Positions 30,426 through 39,675 are shown, numbered from the stretch's first letter. The stretch: DNA of 45,861 nt from Kiritimatiellia bacterium (GCA_007134735.1 SLKG01000066.1:1-45861), one strand, 5' to 3'. Notes: generated from the sequence alone by a model not told the origin. A program made the numbers and translations.

Positions 30426-32597
30426 ATGAGGGCATCGAGAACATTTCTCCGGTATGCGCCGGTTTTTCTAATGGCCATCCTGGCCGGTGTTGGCCTCATC
30501 CTCATGGTCCACGAAAGCGGCAAACTATTTCGCACCCATTATCTTAGTCACCTGCTCGCCTGGGCGCCGATCGTGTTGTTTCTGTTCGCAGCCGGGGGGC
30601 GGAAAGACGCACGGCCGATCCCTCCGCGGATATGGGCGCTGATTATCCTGACCCTGTTCATGGTGCTGGCGTTGTTTTCCGGGTGGGTTGAACATCGCTG
30701 GTTTTTTTTCCTGCGTTGGACCCGTCCCACCTTCCTGAACTACGGACCGCTGAACACGATCATGATGGTGTTTGTCTTCATGACCGCCCTGCTGACCCCC
30801 GTCCTGCTCAAACGCCCGCGTTGGGTCATCGGCCTGCTCGGGATGGCATTGATGTATGGTACGGTCTGGAGCCTGTATACCTTTTATCAGCGTACCGGAT
30901 GGACGCTATTGATCCGGGACGATCATCCCTCCTTCGCCTTTCGCATCTGGAAATTCAGTGAAACATTTCCGCAAATCCTATCGTACAATCCGTACTGGAA
31001 CGGCGGGGAGGTGCAGGCTTATGCCCTTTCTTCGGGTGCGGTCGGTCCCGGATTGTTGATGTATCCATTTTTACGGTTTTTCACCGTCGATCAGATCTAT
31101 ACGCCGGCCGTGGGCATCATTTTTGTTCTCGGGCTTCCGCTGTTGGCCATCGGTTCCGCATACTTGACCGGCGTGGGACGGACAGGCCAACTCGCCGCCG
31201 GATTGCTCGCCCTGTGTGTCAGCCACTATTACTATCTCTGGCTGTTGACCTACGGGACGCTCGGCGCAAACATGGCGGCCGTTTTTGTCATGCCGGTCGC
31301 CGCCTGTCTGTATCGCATCTTTTTTCTGGATCGCCGTTCGTGGCCGGTCGGTTTCATCCTGGTGATATCCGCCGTCTTCCTCATCATGTGGCCGCCGGGC
31401 ATGCTGATGGGCGCGTTGCTCTCGCTGGGGGTGCTGGTCTGGCCGCGCTACTGGAGCTGGCCGAAGTGGCGCTTTCTGCTGATCTGTGCCGCCGTCATCC
31501 TGGCCGTGCAACTGCGCTATTATCTGGTCGTGGCCGGCTCGGACGTCTTCGGCCTCATCGAGGCCAAGCAGGTCGAAACCGAAACCGGCGCACACGCCGC
31601 CTGGGGGGAAATCGCGCGTGCGGCCGGATCCTGGTTGCGAGCGCATTTCCGCCAGGCCAATCCCCTGCTGCTTTACCTCGGCCTGGGGGGCGCCCTGGTT
31701 TCCCCGTGGCGGCGCATGCGCCGTTTCTTCATTCCGCCGCTGATGGGTTTCGCGGTGGTGACGGGTTTCGGTCCGGAGCTCGTGGATATTCTACAGTTGG
31801 AACGGATGATCCTTCCCATGCTGTACGTAGCGGTCCTGCCCGCGGCGGTGGCCACCTCCTATCTGCTCCGCCTGCGCGCCCCATGGACGTCCCTGCCAAG
31901 GGCGGCCGTGGTCTCCCTTCTGATTCTGACCGGGTGGAACACACAGCGGCTGTGGAACAATGAGGGACGGCAGCGTCACCAGATCGCAAGCCCGGGATAT
32001 TTTGAAATGGTGGATTTTATCCGCGAGGAGGTTCCGGAAGGAACGCGTCTGCTGTTTTTCGGGGCCACGGTGCATACCTACGGCGGAGGCCATGTGGCCT
32101 TTCTGCCCAAGCTTACCGGGCGCGAGATGATGGCCTGCGACTATTATCATTTCGATCCTCGCCAAATTGAGTACAACTATCCGCCCAGGCCGTGGCGTGA
32201 TTCGATCGAAGCCATGCACAAATTCTTCCGGTTCTACAATGTGTCCATGGTCACCAGCCACCGCAATCGGTACATAACCCTGTTCAGAAATCATCCCGAA
32301 TATTTCGAAGAACAGACGGTAGGGCCTGGCGACCATATTCCATTCTTCCGGGTACGCAATGCGACGGAATCGTTGTTCCTGAAGGGAAGCGGAAAGGCCG
32401 TAGCACATTTCAACCGCATCGACGTCCGGTTCGATTCCGATGAAGACAGCGTGATCGCCTACAACTGGGTGGACGGGTTGCGGTCCGACCCCCCGGTTCC
32501 CTTGTTCCCTTACGAAGCGGCACCGAACATCACGCTCATCGGCATCCGGCCGGACGGACAAACCAACATTACCATTCGATATCGCGGCCGCCCGTGA
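30426..32597 (+). CDS. polytopic membrane protein, GT-C-like, with soluble C-terminus
   Basis: 723 residues with about twelve hydrophobic segments up to residue 500 and a soluble C-terminal part. A large loop at 160-200 has the acidic DDHPSFAFRIWKFSET and YNPYWNGGE, a pattern I associate with YfhO/PTPS-related-type membrane glycosyltransferase-like proteins. The C-terminus (from VDFIREEVPEGTRLLFFG) looks like the extracytoplasmic part of those families. I do not recognise a named family with certainty. It lies between two other GT-C genes on the same strand, so a role in surface glycan assembly is inferred from context. Confidence 0.65.
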   Translation: MRASRTFLRYAPVFLMAILAGVGLILMVHESGKLFRTHYLSHLLAWAPIVLFLFAAGGRKDARPIPPRIWALIILTLFMVLALFSGWVEHRWFFFLRWTRPTFLNYGPLNTIMMVFVFMTALLTPVLLKRPRWVIGLLGMALMYGTVWSLYTFYQRTGWTLLIRDDHPSFAFRIWKFSETFPQILSYNPYWNGGEVQAYALSSGAVGPGLLMYPFLRFFTVDQIYTPAVGIIFVLGLPLLAIGSAYLTGVGRTGQLAAGLLALCVSHYYYLWLLTYGTLGANMAAVFVMPVAACLYRIFFLDRRSWPVGFILVISAVFLIMWPPGMLMGALLSLGVLVWPRYWSWPKWRFLLICAAVILAVQLRYYLVVAGSDVFGLIEAKQVETETGAHAAWGEIARAAGSWLRAHFRQANPLLLYLGLGGALVSPWRRMRRFFIPPLMGFAVVTGFGPELVDILQLERMILPMLYVAVLPAAVATSYLLRLRAPWTSLPRAAVVSLLILTGWNTQRLWNNEGRQRHQIASPGYFEMVDFIREEVPEGTRLLFFGATVHTYGGGHVAFLPKLTGREMMACDYYHFDPRQIEYNYPPRPWRDSIEAMHKFFRFYNVSMVTSHRNRYITLFRNHPEYFEEQTVGPGDHIPFFRVRNATESLFLKGSGKAVAHFNRIDVRFDSDEDSVIAYNWVDGLRSDPPVPLFPYEAAPNITLIGIRPDGQTNITIRYRGRP

Positions 32598-32601
32598 TAA
32601 A

Positions 32602-32633
32602 CATCCCACCGGAAATCCCGGTGTTCCGGGATG
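32602..32633 (+). terminator. terminator-like hairpin after the 30426 gene
   Basis: Five bases after the stop, CATCCC (32602-32607) pairs with GGGATG (32628-32633) and an inner ACCGG pairs with CCGGT (32608-32612 with 32618-32622), giving an 11-bp interrupted stem. No T-run follows, so it is an atypical terminator or 3'-end stabiliser. Confidence 0.45.
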
Positions 32634-32650
32634 CACATCGTTGTCCATGA

Positions 32651-32679
32651 TTGCCTCTTGGGGCGCTCTGTTTTATAAC
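32651..32679 (+). promoter_or_regulatory. strong promoter placed for a leaderless mRNA (32686 gene)
   Basis: TTGCCT (32651-32656), exactly 17 bases, TATAAC (32674-32679, five of six consensus bases). Counting seven bases from the -10 end puts the transcription start at 32686, the A of an ATG. This promoter would exclude the longer upstream starts (TTG 32641, ATG 32647). Confidence 0.55.
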
Positions 32680-32685
32680 TCCCGC

Positions 32686-35616
32686 ATGAAATGTACACGT
32701 ACGCGATTCCGTCCCGAGACAATGGTCCTGTGCAGCCTGCTTCTTCTCGGAGCCGCGGCACGCCTGTTCGGATGCTGGGCGTTAAGGCACAACATGAACC
32801 TTGACGCCGGGGTGGTCGCACTCATGACCAAGCACATCGCGGAAGGGAAGGCCTTTCCCGTCTTCTTTTATGGACAACCGCACATGGGCAGTCTCGAAGC
32901 CCTGTTCGGCGGTCTGTTCTCCCGGTTGTTCGGCCTTTCGGGATTTACGGTATGCCTGGGCACGGCTTTTGTGGCCTTCTGGATCCTGCCGATCGTATAT
33001 CTGTGGGCACGCGACTCGGCCGGCCGCACGGCCGGGTGGGCGGCTACGGCTTTCTGCATCATGGGCCCAAGCGGATTCTTTCACTACAATGTCTCTCCAC
33101 GCGGCGGTTATGCGGCGGTCCTGACGTTCGGCGCCCTTCTACTGTGGTGGAGTACGCGCATGGCCACCCGTTGGATCCGGGATCGCCGGCAATCAGGCCT
33201 CGATTTCTTTCTGCTCGGCATCGGCGCCGGCCTGGCCTGGTGGAACAGCCAGTTGACCACGGCCGCCATTCTGACCGCCGCACTTCTGTTGCTGATCGTG
33301 CTGCGCCGGCAGGTCTTTACCTGGCGGCTCGGACCTGGAGTCCTCGGATTCTTCACGGGGAGCGCGCCGTTCTGGGTTTACAATATCCGCCATGACTGGG
33401 CCTCCTTTGAATTCGCCGGCACGTTCGGGCGTGTCAAACTCTCCGATGGACTGACCTGGTTTTTCACGGACCGGTTTACCAGCCTGATGGTCCCGCACAT
33501 CGGGCCGGATTGGTTGCCTCCGCTTGTCGTATGGTTGTATGTGCTATTTGCCTTGTATGGATGCTGGCTCCTGTACCGCGCATATCGCATTAAGGAATGG
33601 CCCCTCGCGCTCTCGCTGTCGGGGATCCTCCTGTTCACCCTGATCTTTTCGCTGCTGTACAGCAGTTCCCACTTTGCCGCGATCCGGACACCCCGGTATT
33701 TTTTGCCCATGGTAGCACCGCTGGCGGTCCTGATGGGCATCGCCACCGCCCAATGGACCCGTCGCCTGCCCAGGCCCGTCGCCTGGATGCCCATCCTGTT
33801 CCTGATCGGAATGCAATGGCCCGTTCTTCCGTGGGCCCTATCCACGGAGAAACGACAACATACCCAACTGAAGTTCGTTCACACGTTGGAGGAATTTCTC
33901 GAAGGCGAAGAACTGGATATCGTGTTCGCTTCGAATCGTCGCCGCGCCTGGAACTTCGCGTTGCGGGAACGGATTGCCTTCGTGGATCTGCAGGGTGACT
34001 TCTATCGGCCCAACGCTCAACGCGCGGAATGGGCCGAACGGATCGCCGTCCTCGAGAATTATGGAGCGCTCAGAGAATTCGCGAGAACCGCCGGCATCAG
34101 CCATCGCACACATCGGGTCGGGCGGATCGATGTGGACTACGACTTCGAAGCCTTGCCTGTTGGTTGGAAGGCCATTCCGCCCGATCAAATCCGGTCCATT
34201 GAAGATCCAAACGGGCGAGATGTGCGCGACGCACTTATGGATCACAACATGCATACCCGATGGCACGCCCAACATGCGGACCGGGAGGAATATGTGATCG
34301 TGAACTTTGCGATGCCCGTTGAAATCAGCGGATTGCGTATGCTGGCAACGGATCGGAACGGATATCCGTATCATTGGAGCGTTGAGGGGAAAACACCGGA
34401 AGGAGAGTGGAAGACGTTGAGGGAACCCGCCGGCTTCACCCGGTATTTCTGGTCCGGTTCACGCCCTTATTGGGCCGGACCCTATTTTCGCCTGGAAGCC
34501 CGATTCCCGCCGGTCCGGCTGACCCGCCTTCGCATTCGCAATCAACCAAAACGTGGGGACTGGGTGTGGTCCATTCATACACTCCAGGTGTTCGGCCCCG
34601 ACGATCCCGCCGTTCTAGAAGAGACGGAGCTGTCCACGCTCATTGACCTGCTGAATCGGCGAGGCATCAAACGGCTCTATGCCGACCGTTGGGTGGCCAA
34701 CCGGGTATATCTTGAAGCGGAGGGCGCCGTTCAAACCACGCTGGATCCCCATTTGTTTCCGGACAGGGACATTTTGCATCCCAACCCCATGTGGTTGGAT
34801 GACGGAACCGCGCTGCTGGTACGCCGGGAAGACGCGCCCGCCACGCGGCACGTACTGGCTTCACGGGCCCTTGAATGGTCCGAAACCCGTGTGGATCCCT
34901 GGATTCTATTCGATGGATGGCCGGCCGGATCGGAAGGTGAGGCCGGTCTGCGCTGGCAGGGGCACGCGCCCCTGCTGAACGACGCACAGTGGGCCGTCCT
35001 GCAGTGGCAACGAGCCCGGAACCGCATCGACGACGGCCTTCGTGATGAGCGAACCGCCGAACTCCTGGAATGGGCTTTGGAGATCAACCCGTATCTATAC
35101 CAAGCACGTCGGGCCCTGATTGAAACATATCAAGCCATGGGAACGCATGAGCAGGTTCGGCTGGCGGAACAGGAATGGATCAACCACGCCCAACCGGATA
35201 TTCCGGCGTACATCCGTTTCGCCAACGGCGCTGAATTTCTCGGATATCGCCTCGACCCCCCGCGTGTCCGACCCGGCGAGACGTTCCGGTTAACGTATTA
35301 CTGGCGCGTGCCTCCGAAATTGCCAACCACGGATTTCGCCGTTTTCGTGCATTTTCGTAGAGGTCATATTTTGTTTCAGGACGATCATGTCTTCTTGCTG
35401 GATGTTCCGCCCGCGCTGATAACTGCCTCGCCGAACCCCGTCATCATTCCCGTCAAACGGGAAATTACAGTGCCCGGCGAAACAACAGAGGAACCCATTC
35501 ACATTCGTCTGGGCATGCTGGAACGTCGACACAACCAGCGGCTGCGCCCGAATACGGATCTACCCACACGGCGCCATGCCGTCACCCTGCCGATGGAACT
35601 GGAAATTACGGATTGA
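32686..35616 (+). CDS. GT-C-like membrane glycosyltransferase with discoidin (F5/8 C), TPR-like and beta-sandwich domains
   Basis: 976 residues from the ATG at 32686. The signal-anchor is followed by MNLDAGVVALM (Asp40) and FFYGQPHMGSLEA, typical of a PMT-like family, with membrane helices to about residue 385. At about 490-645 is an F5/8 type C-like domain (ALMDHNMHTRWHAQ, EEYVIVNFAMPVEISGLRML, LTRLRIRNQP), often sugar-binding. About 785-830 has TPR-like helices, and about 850-976 is a C-terminal beta-sandwich (FLGYRL, VRPGETFRLTYYWR, FQDDHVF) homologous to that of the 27006 protein. A longer start at 32647 is possible. Likely surface glycan transfer; substrate unknown. Confidence 0.75.
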   Translation: MKCTRTRFRPETMVLCSLLLLGAAARLFGCWALRHNMNLDAGVVALMTKHIAEGKAFPVFFYGQPHMGSLEALFGGLFSRLFGLSGFTVCLGTAFVAFWILPIVYLWARDSAGRTAGWAATAFCIMGPSGFFHYNVSPRGGYAAVLTFGALLLWWSTRMATRWIRDRRQSGLDFFLLGIGAGLAWWNSQLTTAAILTAALLLLIVLRRQVFTWRLGPGVLGFFTGSAPFWVYNIRHDWASFEFAGTFGRVKLSDGLTWFFTDRFTSLMVPHIGPDWLPPLVVWLYVLFALYGCWLLYRAYRIKEWPLALSLSGILLFTLIFSLLYSSSHFAAIRTPRYFLPMVAPLAVLMGIATAQWTRRLPRPVAWMPILFLIGMQWPVLPWALSTEKRQHTQLKFVHTLEEFLEGEELDIVFASNRRRAWNFALRERIAFVDLQGDFYRPNAQRAEWAERIAVLENYGALREFARTAGISHRTHRVGRIDVDYDFEALPVGWKAIPPDQIRSIEDPNGRDVRDALMDHNMHTRWHAQHADREEYVIVNFAMPVEISGLRMLATDRNGYPYHWSVEGKTPEGEWKTLREPAGFTRYFWSGSRPYWAGPYFRLEARFPPVRLTRLRIRNQPKRGDWVWSIHTLQVFGPDDPAVLEETELSTLIDLLNRRGIKRLYADRWVANRVYLEAEGAVQTTLDPHLFPDRDILHPNPMWLDDGTALLVRREDAPATRHVLASRALEWSETRVDPWILFDGWPAGSEGEAGLRWQGHAPLLNDAQWAVLQWQRARNRIDDGLRDERTAELLEWALEINPYLYQARRALIETYQAMGTHEQVRLAEQEWINHAQPDIPAYIRFANGAEFLGYRLDPPRVRPGETFRLTYYWRVPPKLPTTDFAVFVHFRRGHILFQDDHVFLLDVPPALITASPNPVIIPVKREITVPGETTEEPIHIRLGMLERRHNQRLRPNTDLPTRRHAVTLPMELEITD

Positions 35617-35698
35617 GCGGGGACCCCTTCCGGCGGGCACCCCGAAGTCCGTGCCGAACAGGCGGGAGATTGCGGGGCCGCTTCCTGCCCTTCCGGAC

Positions 35699-38698
35699 TC
35701 AAGGGTCGACGCGCTCTTCGGCGCGGCGTGCTATTTCCTCATCCAGGAAAACGATACGGGCCCGGATATGTTCGCGCACATCTCCAACCAATTCGGCATG
35801 CGAACGCTCGTTGTTGTATCTCCATCGGTCGTATTCCCATTCGATATAGCCCGCCAACTCGGATTCCATCTCATCCAATCGGACCATCAGTCCGTTTATG
35901 CACAAGGGACCCTCCCGCAGTTCCCGCCAGCGGGCATGCATCCGCTCCGCATAAGCGGGATAATCAGCCTCCAATCGACGGAACAACCCGTTGGCGTACC
36001 ACGCATGACGCGTCGAGAACGTGGAATCAAAATCCCACGGCACATGAAAAAACCGGCCGTCCAACCCCGGTTCCCGGGCGAGGATATCGTGCATAACATA
36101 CCGGAACGGCCAACCGTTCCGATTTTCCGTCACATTCAATAGTATTTGAAAATCGATCATATTATCCACGTCCATCCAATCGTCCAGTTCCCGGGCCAAA
36201 CGTTCCACTGACGCATTTTCAACAAGGTCAACCAGGTCATGATAGGACTCGAAAGAATGTTCGTATCGGCGGGGCGGATAGATCGCCCGCATATCCAGGG
36301 GCTGTTCGACGGAGGTATAGCGGAGATTCTCCCGTTTATACAGAACGGCGCCATGGTCATCGGCGGGGTCGTAGGAATCAAATCCCACCATGTGCCGGTC
36401 AACCCGCGTCGTCATTTCGATCAGGCAATGGTAACGCCCGTTGACGAAGAGCTCCACCCATTGCACCTGAGGGGCATGACGCGGCGCTTCATCCGATCCA
36501 AAAGCGCGAAACAGGTCATACGCCGTTTTATTACGGATCAACGCCAAATCCCGTGGCGCATTGATCAGGTGAAGATGTCGTGTGTGCGTATCGTCCAGCA
36601 GGTAATGGGGATCGTCTAATCGTATGGAAAAAGACTTTCGCCGCGCCCAATAGCCCGTATGCCCCCGATGACTGACTCCACCCCGTCCGTGCTGGGCCGC
36701 GTCCAACCATCGGGACCCTCCCGCTGAACCCGCCTCAAGATATTCGATGGCCGCATTCACGCGGCGCGCTTTCTTGATATGTTCGTTGACGTAAACCATC
36801 AGGGCCGGGATCTTAATGTGTTCGGGCATAACGCGGAAGGACAGGACCGTTTCCTGGATTTCCCGATCATCCGCAATGGACACGGCCAGTTTTGCGCCCA
36901 CGGGATGATCGCCGGAAGGCCGGAGCACCCGTCCCTGGTCGGTCAGTACATCGGGATTCATACTGGTCCATTCCATGGTCACACCGGGCAATCCATTTAT
37001 ATCCAGATTCAAATCGTCCGTGAGATAGAACGGGGATCGATTTTTTCCAAGCACCATGAACTCATTTAACGCCTCCTTGGTCCGGCGTGCGGGACCCCAA
37101 TTCCCGGGCATCAGCGGCCAGCGATCAAGCAGGCTTCGACGATCCCTCCTGAGCCGATGCGCGATCCTGCGGCTGCTCAACGAACTATGGGTGTCGTTGA
37201 TAAACAGGGCCCTGGTTTCCCGGTCCAGTTCATCGTGCCATTCAAGCAATACATCTTCGCTGATTGGAAACGGTCCCCGGATCGGCAACCGCGGGGACGG
37301 CACTCGAAACCCCCTGTCCCGAAACAAAGAGTGCCAGTCGCTGCCCAGTGTCGGACCAAACGGAAACGACGATCCGTTTCCCGGGAACACGCCCTTTCGG
37401 CTGTAATCCTCGTAGTAATACAGGCCGATCGGTTCGCCATTGATGAATAAACGGCACAATCCCACATCCACCATCGGAATATTCAAATATTCGGCCACCC
37501 GGGATTCCAATAGCGGATGGAGAAACCCCTCGCTTTCAGGAGGCGCAAAACGGATGCGATGCATTCCCATGATCTCCGGGCTGTTCCGGACGTTCAGCAC
37601 GAAGGACGGTCGCTCATACGAGGCATACCGGATGTTGCTCCCGGCCAGAGACAATTCGGCGTTACCCGCGCGGCCTTCAAAAACATACTCGATGGACCGC
37701 GGCGATGCGGCTTGGTTTATCCGTCTTCCCGCGGCCAGACTCTCACGGTGTGTCCGGTTGAAATGACGGCGATCCGACTTGGATAGATACAGATGAACCT
37801 CGGGCAGTTCGACGGCATGAATGCGCCCTTCATGAAGACCGACATGAAAGTGATCAATCCATTTCAACACATGCTCGATACCGTTCCGAACGGATTCGGC
37901 CAATCGCCATTTGTGGTACATCTCCGGCTCAAGCGACCTCAATAGCGACCGGGGCGGCCGATACAGGGAGGCCGCCTCTTCTTCGGTCAGGGCGCGGTTC
38001 CAAATCGCGGTCTCCCCCAGGTCCCCTCTCAGGGGATGGCGCACACCGATCCACGCCCTCTTCCCGAATTCTATATTGTGCCGAAACGTCCTGATTTTAT
38101 CTATCGGCCCGGATGCCTTGAGGCGGCCGTCCTCATACAAACGCGCCTGGCCGTTTTCCAAGTCCGCCACGGCAAGAATATGAACAAACCGCCCATAGCT
38201 TCGGAAGGGATAATGGACCACTTGATGGTCGTCGCGGGTGGGAACAAAGAAGGCCAGGTGACCCTGATCCAGCTTAATTCCGGTGGATACCCCGCCCGAC
38301 TGGGAATAAAGGATTTCCTGATTGGAAGACTCCGCGTCCAATCGCACCCAGGTGGACAGCGTAAACGAACCCCTCACGCGCCTCCACCCCAGCGATGTCT
38401 CGATAAATGTACGCTGATGGCCGTCAAATCGACGGGCCATTCCAAAGGGGCCGGGAACCGCCTCTACGCCGGATTGGATGACATCCGCTCCCGAAGCCCA
38501 TTCTCTCGGAGCGGACTCATCGAACGTCAACAGCATGAGCAATCCGTTCTCCCCCGCAAGTCTTTCACCCAAACGTGCTCTGTAATGCAATGCCTTGCGT
38601 TCGGGCCGGTCGAACACTATGCGGTCTCTCTCATAGACATATACCAATCCTGCCAGGACCAGTATCGCCAGGAGTAGTTTAAACAGAAAATACTTCAT
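35699..38698 (-). CDS. LamG-CotH protein, possible pseudokinase
   Basis: 999 residues from the ATG at 38698 (the open frame extends further, but the membrane anchor MKYFLFKLLLAILVLAGLV begins here). Order: N-terminal anchor; LamG/concanavalin-like domain (about 70-250, SFTLSTWVRL, ETAIWNRALTEEEAASLYR); a truncated CotH-like N-lobe (from VELPEVHLYLS); a helical stretch; an Ig-like aBig segment (MEWTSMNPDVL); and a full CotH domain (from IKIPALMVYVNE, LIRNKTAYDLF, VPWDFD). The residue expected to be the catalytic Asp is Asn (about 861), while the metal Asp in PWDFD is kept (about 889). It is divergent from the VTC gene and paralogous to the 40376 protein. Confidence 0.75.
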   Translation of the reverse strand: MKYFLFKLLLAILVLAGLVYVYERDRIVFDRPERKALHYRARLGERLAGENGLLMLLTFDESAPREWASGADVIQSGVEAVPGPFGMARRFDGHQRTFIETSLGWRRVRGSFTLSTWVRLDAESSNQEILYSQSGGVSTGIKLDQGHLAFFVPTRDDHQVVHYPFRSYGRFVHILAVADLENGQARLYEDGRLKASGPIDKIRTFRHNIEFGKRAWIGVRHPLRGDLGETAIWNRALTEEEAASLYRPPRSLLRSLEPEMYHKWRLAESVRNGIEHVLKWIDHFHVGLHEGRIHAVELPEVHLYLSKSDRRHFNRTHRESLAAGRRINQAASPRSIEYVFEGRAGNAELSLAGSNIRYASYERPSFVLNVRNSPEIMGMHRIRFAPPESEGFLHPLLESRVAEYLNIPMVDVGLCRLFINGEPIGLYYYEDYSRKGVFPGNGSSFPFGPTLGSDWHSLFRDRGFRVPSPRLPIRGPFPISEDVLLEWHDELDRETRALFINDTHSSLSSRRIAHRLRRDRRSLLDRWPLMPGNWGPARRTKEALNEFMVLGKNRSPFYLTDDLNLDINGLPGVTMEWTSMNPDVLTDQGRVLRPSGDHPVGAKLAVSIADDREIQETVLSFRVMPEHIKIPALMVYVNEHIKKARRVNAAIEYLEAGSAGGSRWLDAAQHGRGGVSHRGHTGYWARRKSFSIRLDDPHYLLDDTHTRHLHLINAPRDLALIRNKTAYDLFRAFGSDEAPRHAPQVQWVELFVNGRYHCLIEMTTRVDRHMVGFDSYDPADDHGAVLYKRENLRYTSVEQPLDMRAIYPPRRYEHSFESYHDLVDLVENASVERLARELDDWMDVDNMIDFQILLNVTENRNGWPFRYVMHDILAREPGLDGRFFHVPWDFDSTFSTRHAWYANGLFRRLEADYPAYAERMHARWRELREGPLCINGLMVRLDEMESELAGYIEWEYDRWRYNNERSHAELVGDVREHIRARIVFLDEEIARRAEERVDP

Positions 38699-38790
38699 AA
38701 TCCACGACCGACCCGGAACGGCCCGGCGAGGCTTATCATGTATCATCATCCCGCAACCCAACGCAACGATTTCGATGCCGGGACAATGGG

Positions 38791-38819
38791 TTGACACGTC
38801 CACAACCGCCGACTACGAT
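38791..38819 (+). promoter_or_regulatory. consensus promoter placed for a leaderless VTC mRNA
   Basis: Perfect TTGACA (38791-38796), 17-base spacer, TACGAT (38814-38819, four of six, with the key first, second and last bases). The predicted start is near 38826, four bases before the ATG at 38830. The ATG at 38818 lies inside the -10 box and so should not be used. Confidence 0.6.
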
Positions 38820-38829
38820 GCGCCGATCA

Positions 38830-39558
38830 ATGAAAACCGTCATTCCGTCCCTGGTCAATGAGCGCAAATACACGGCCCATGGTCTCGACTCCGATCGCGC
38901 CCTGACGATCGTGGGACACTTCTGCGGGTTGCACCCCGAATATCCGCGGGGTACCGTCAACAGCATTTACTTCGATACGCCGCATTTGAGCACGTACAAA
39001 GAGAAAATCGAGGGAGATACCCAGAAAAGGAAATACCGGTTCCGATGGTACAACGTGAATGGGGCACGCCGCGAACCGACCGCGCCTGCGTTTCTGGAAA
39101 TTAAATATCGATACGGGAGCGCTCGCGACAAATTGCGACTGACCCTGTCCGTGGACCCCGAATGGATCGCAACCGCAACGTTGGACGATCCGGCATTGGT
39201 CCGTCTCCTATACGACCATGCCGGGAAACACGAGGATCACATACCCCTGAATCTCATTCCCGTCATAGGCATCTCCTATGACCGGCACCGGTTCGTATGT
39301 CCGCAGTCGGGACACACGGTGTGCGTGGACGTCAACATACGGGCCGGCCGCATGAACCCGAACGTATTGCCCGGAGTCAACCCTTTTGATTTGAATACGG
39401 TGGTCTGCGAATTCAAGAGTTCCGGCCTTGATGATCTGCCCTGGGCGCAGAGTCTGTATCACGCGGGTTTTAGAATTCGCAGTTTCTCAAAATACGGAGA
39501 ATGCATTAATCAGATTATGCACGGGGGCGCCCCCACGGTCATTCGGATGAGCATATGA
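38830..39558 (+). CDS. VTC-domain protein (polyphosphate polymerase-like)
   Basis: 242 residues from the ATG at 38830. The VTC/triphosphate-tunnel fold hallmarks are present in order: NERKY near the N-terminus, NSIYFDTPHLSTY, KRKYRFRWY (paired Arg), FLEIKYR (Glu-x-Lys), a later YDRHRF, VVCEFKSS, and a C-terminal RSFSKYGECI. These basic and acidic tunnel residues suggest an active polyphosphate polymerase or related nucleotidyl/phosphotransferase. No membrane segment is evident, so it probably works with the DUF4956 membrane protein next in the unit. VTC-DUF4956-CotH neighbourhoods recur across bacteria. Confidence 0.85.
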   Translation: MKTVIPSLVNERKYTAHGLDSDRALTIVGHFCGLHPEYPRGTVNSIYFDTPHLSTYKEKIEGDTQKRKYRFRWYNVNGARREPTAPAFLEIKYRYGSARDKLRLTLSVDPEWIATATLDDPALVRLLYDHAGKHEDHIPLNLIPVIGISYDRHRFVCPQSGHTVCVDVNIRAGRMNPNVLPGVNPFDLNTVVCEFKSSGLDDLPWAQSLYHAGFRIRSFSKYGECINQIMHGGAPTVIRMSI

Positions 39559-39576
39559 AAAAGGTGTCGCGTGTCG

Positions 39577-39602
39577 GGCGCGGGGACGCTCCCGAACGCG
39601 CC
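39577..39602 (+). other. strong nested hairpin after the VTC gene
   Basis: GGCGCG (39577-39582) pairs with CGCGCC (39597-39602), and inside it GGGA (39583-39586) pairs with TCCC (39590-39593) around a CGC loop, leaving a three-base bulge. This stem of ten GC-rich pairs sits in the 117-base gap before the DUF4956 gene. No T-run follows. It may tune the ratio of the two products or belong to a dispersed repeat. Confidence 0.5.
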
Positions 39603-39675
39603 TGGAGTGTTCAAACAATAAGCATATCCGTATATCATTTGGAATCGAAACAACCATAACTACAGGAGAGTAAGC

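Noticed and set aside
38791-38829. TTG (38791) and ATG (38818) as starts of the VTC gene
   Set aside because: The TTG is the -35 hexamer and the ATG overlaps the -10 hexamer of the best promoter; VTC-family similarity begins after 38830.
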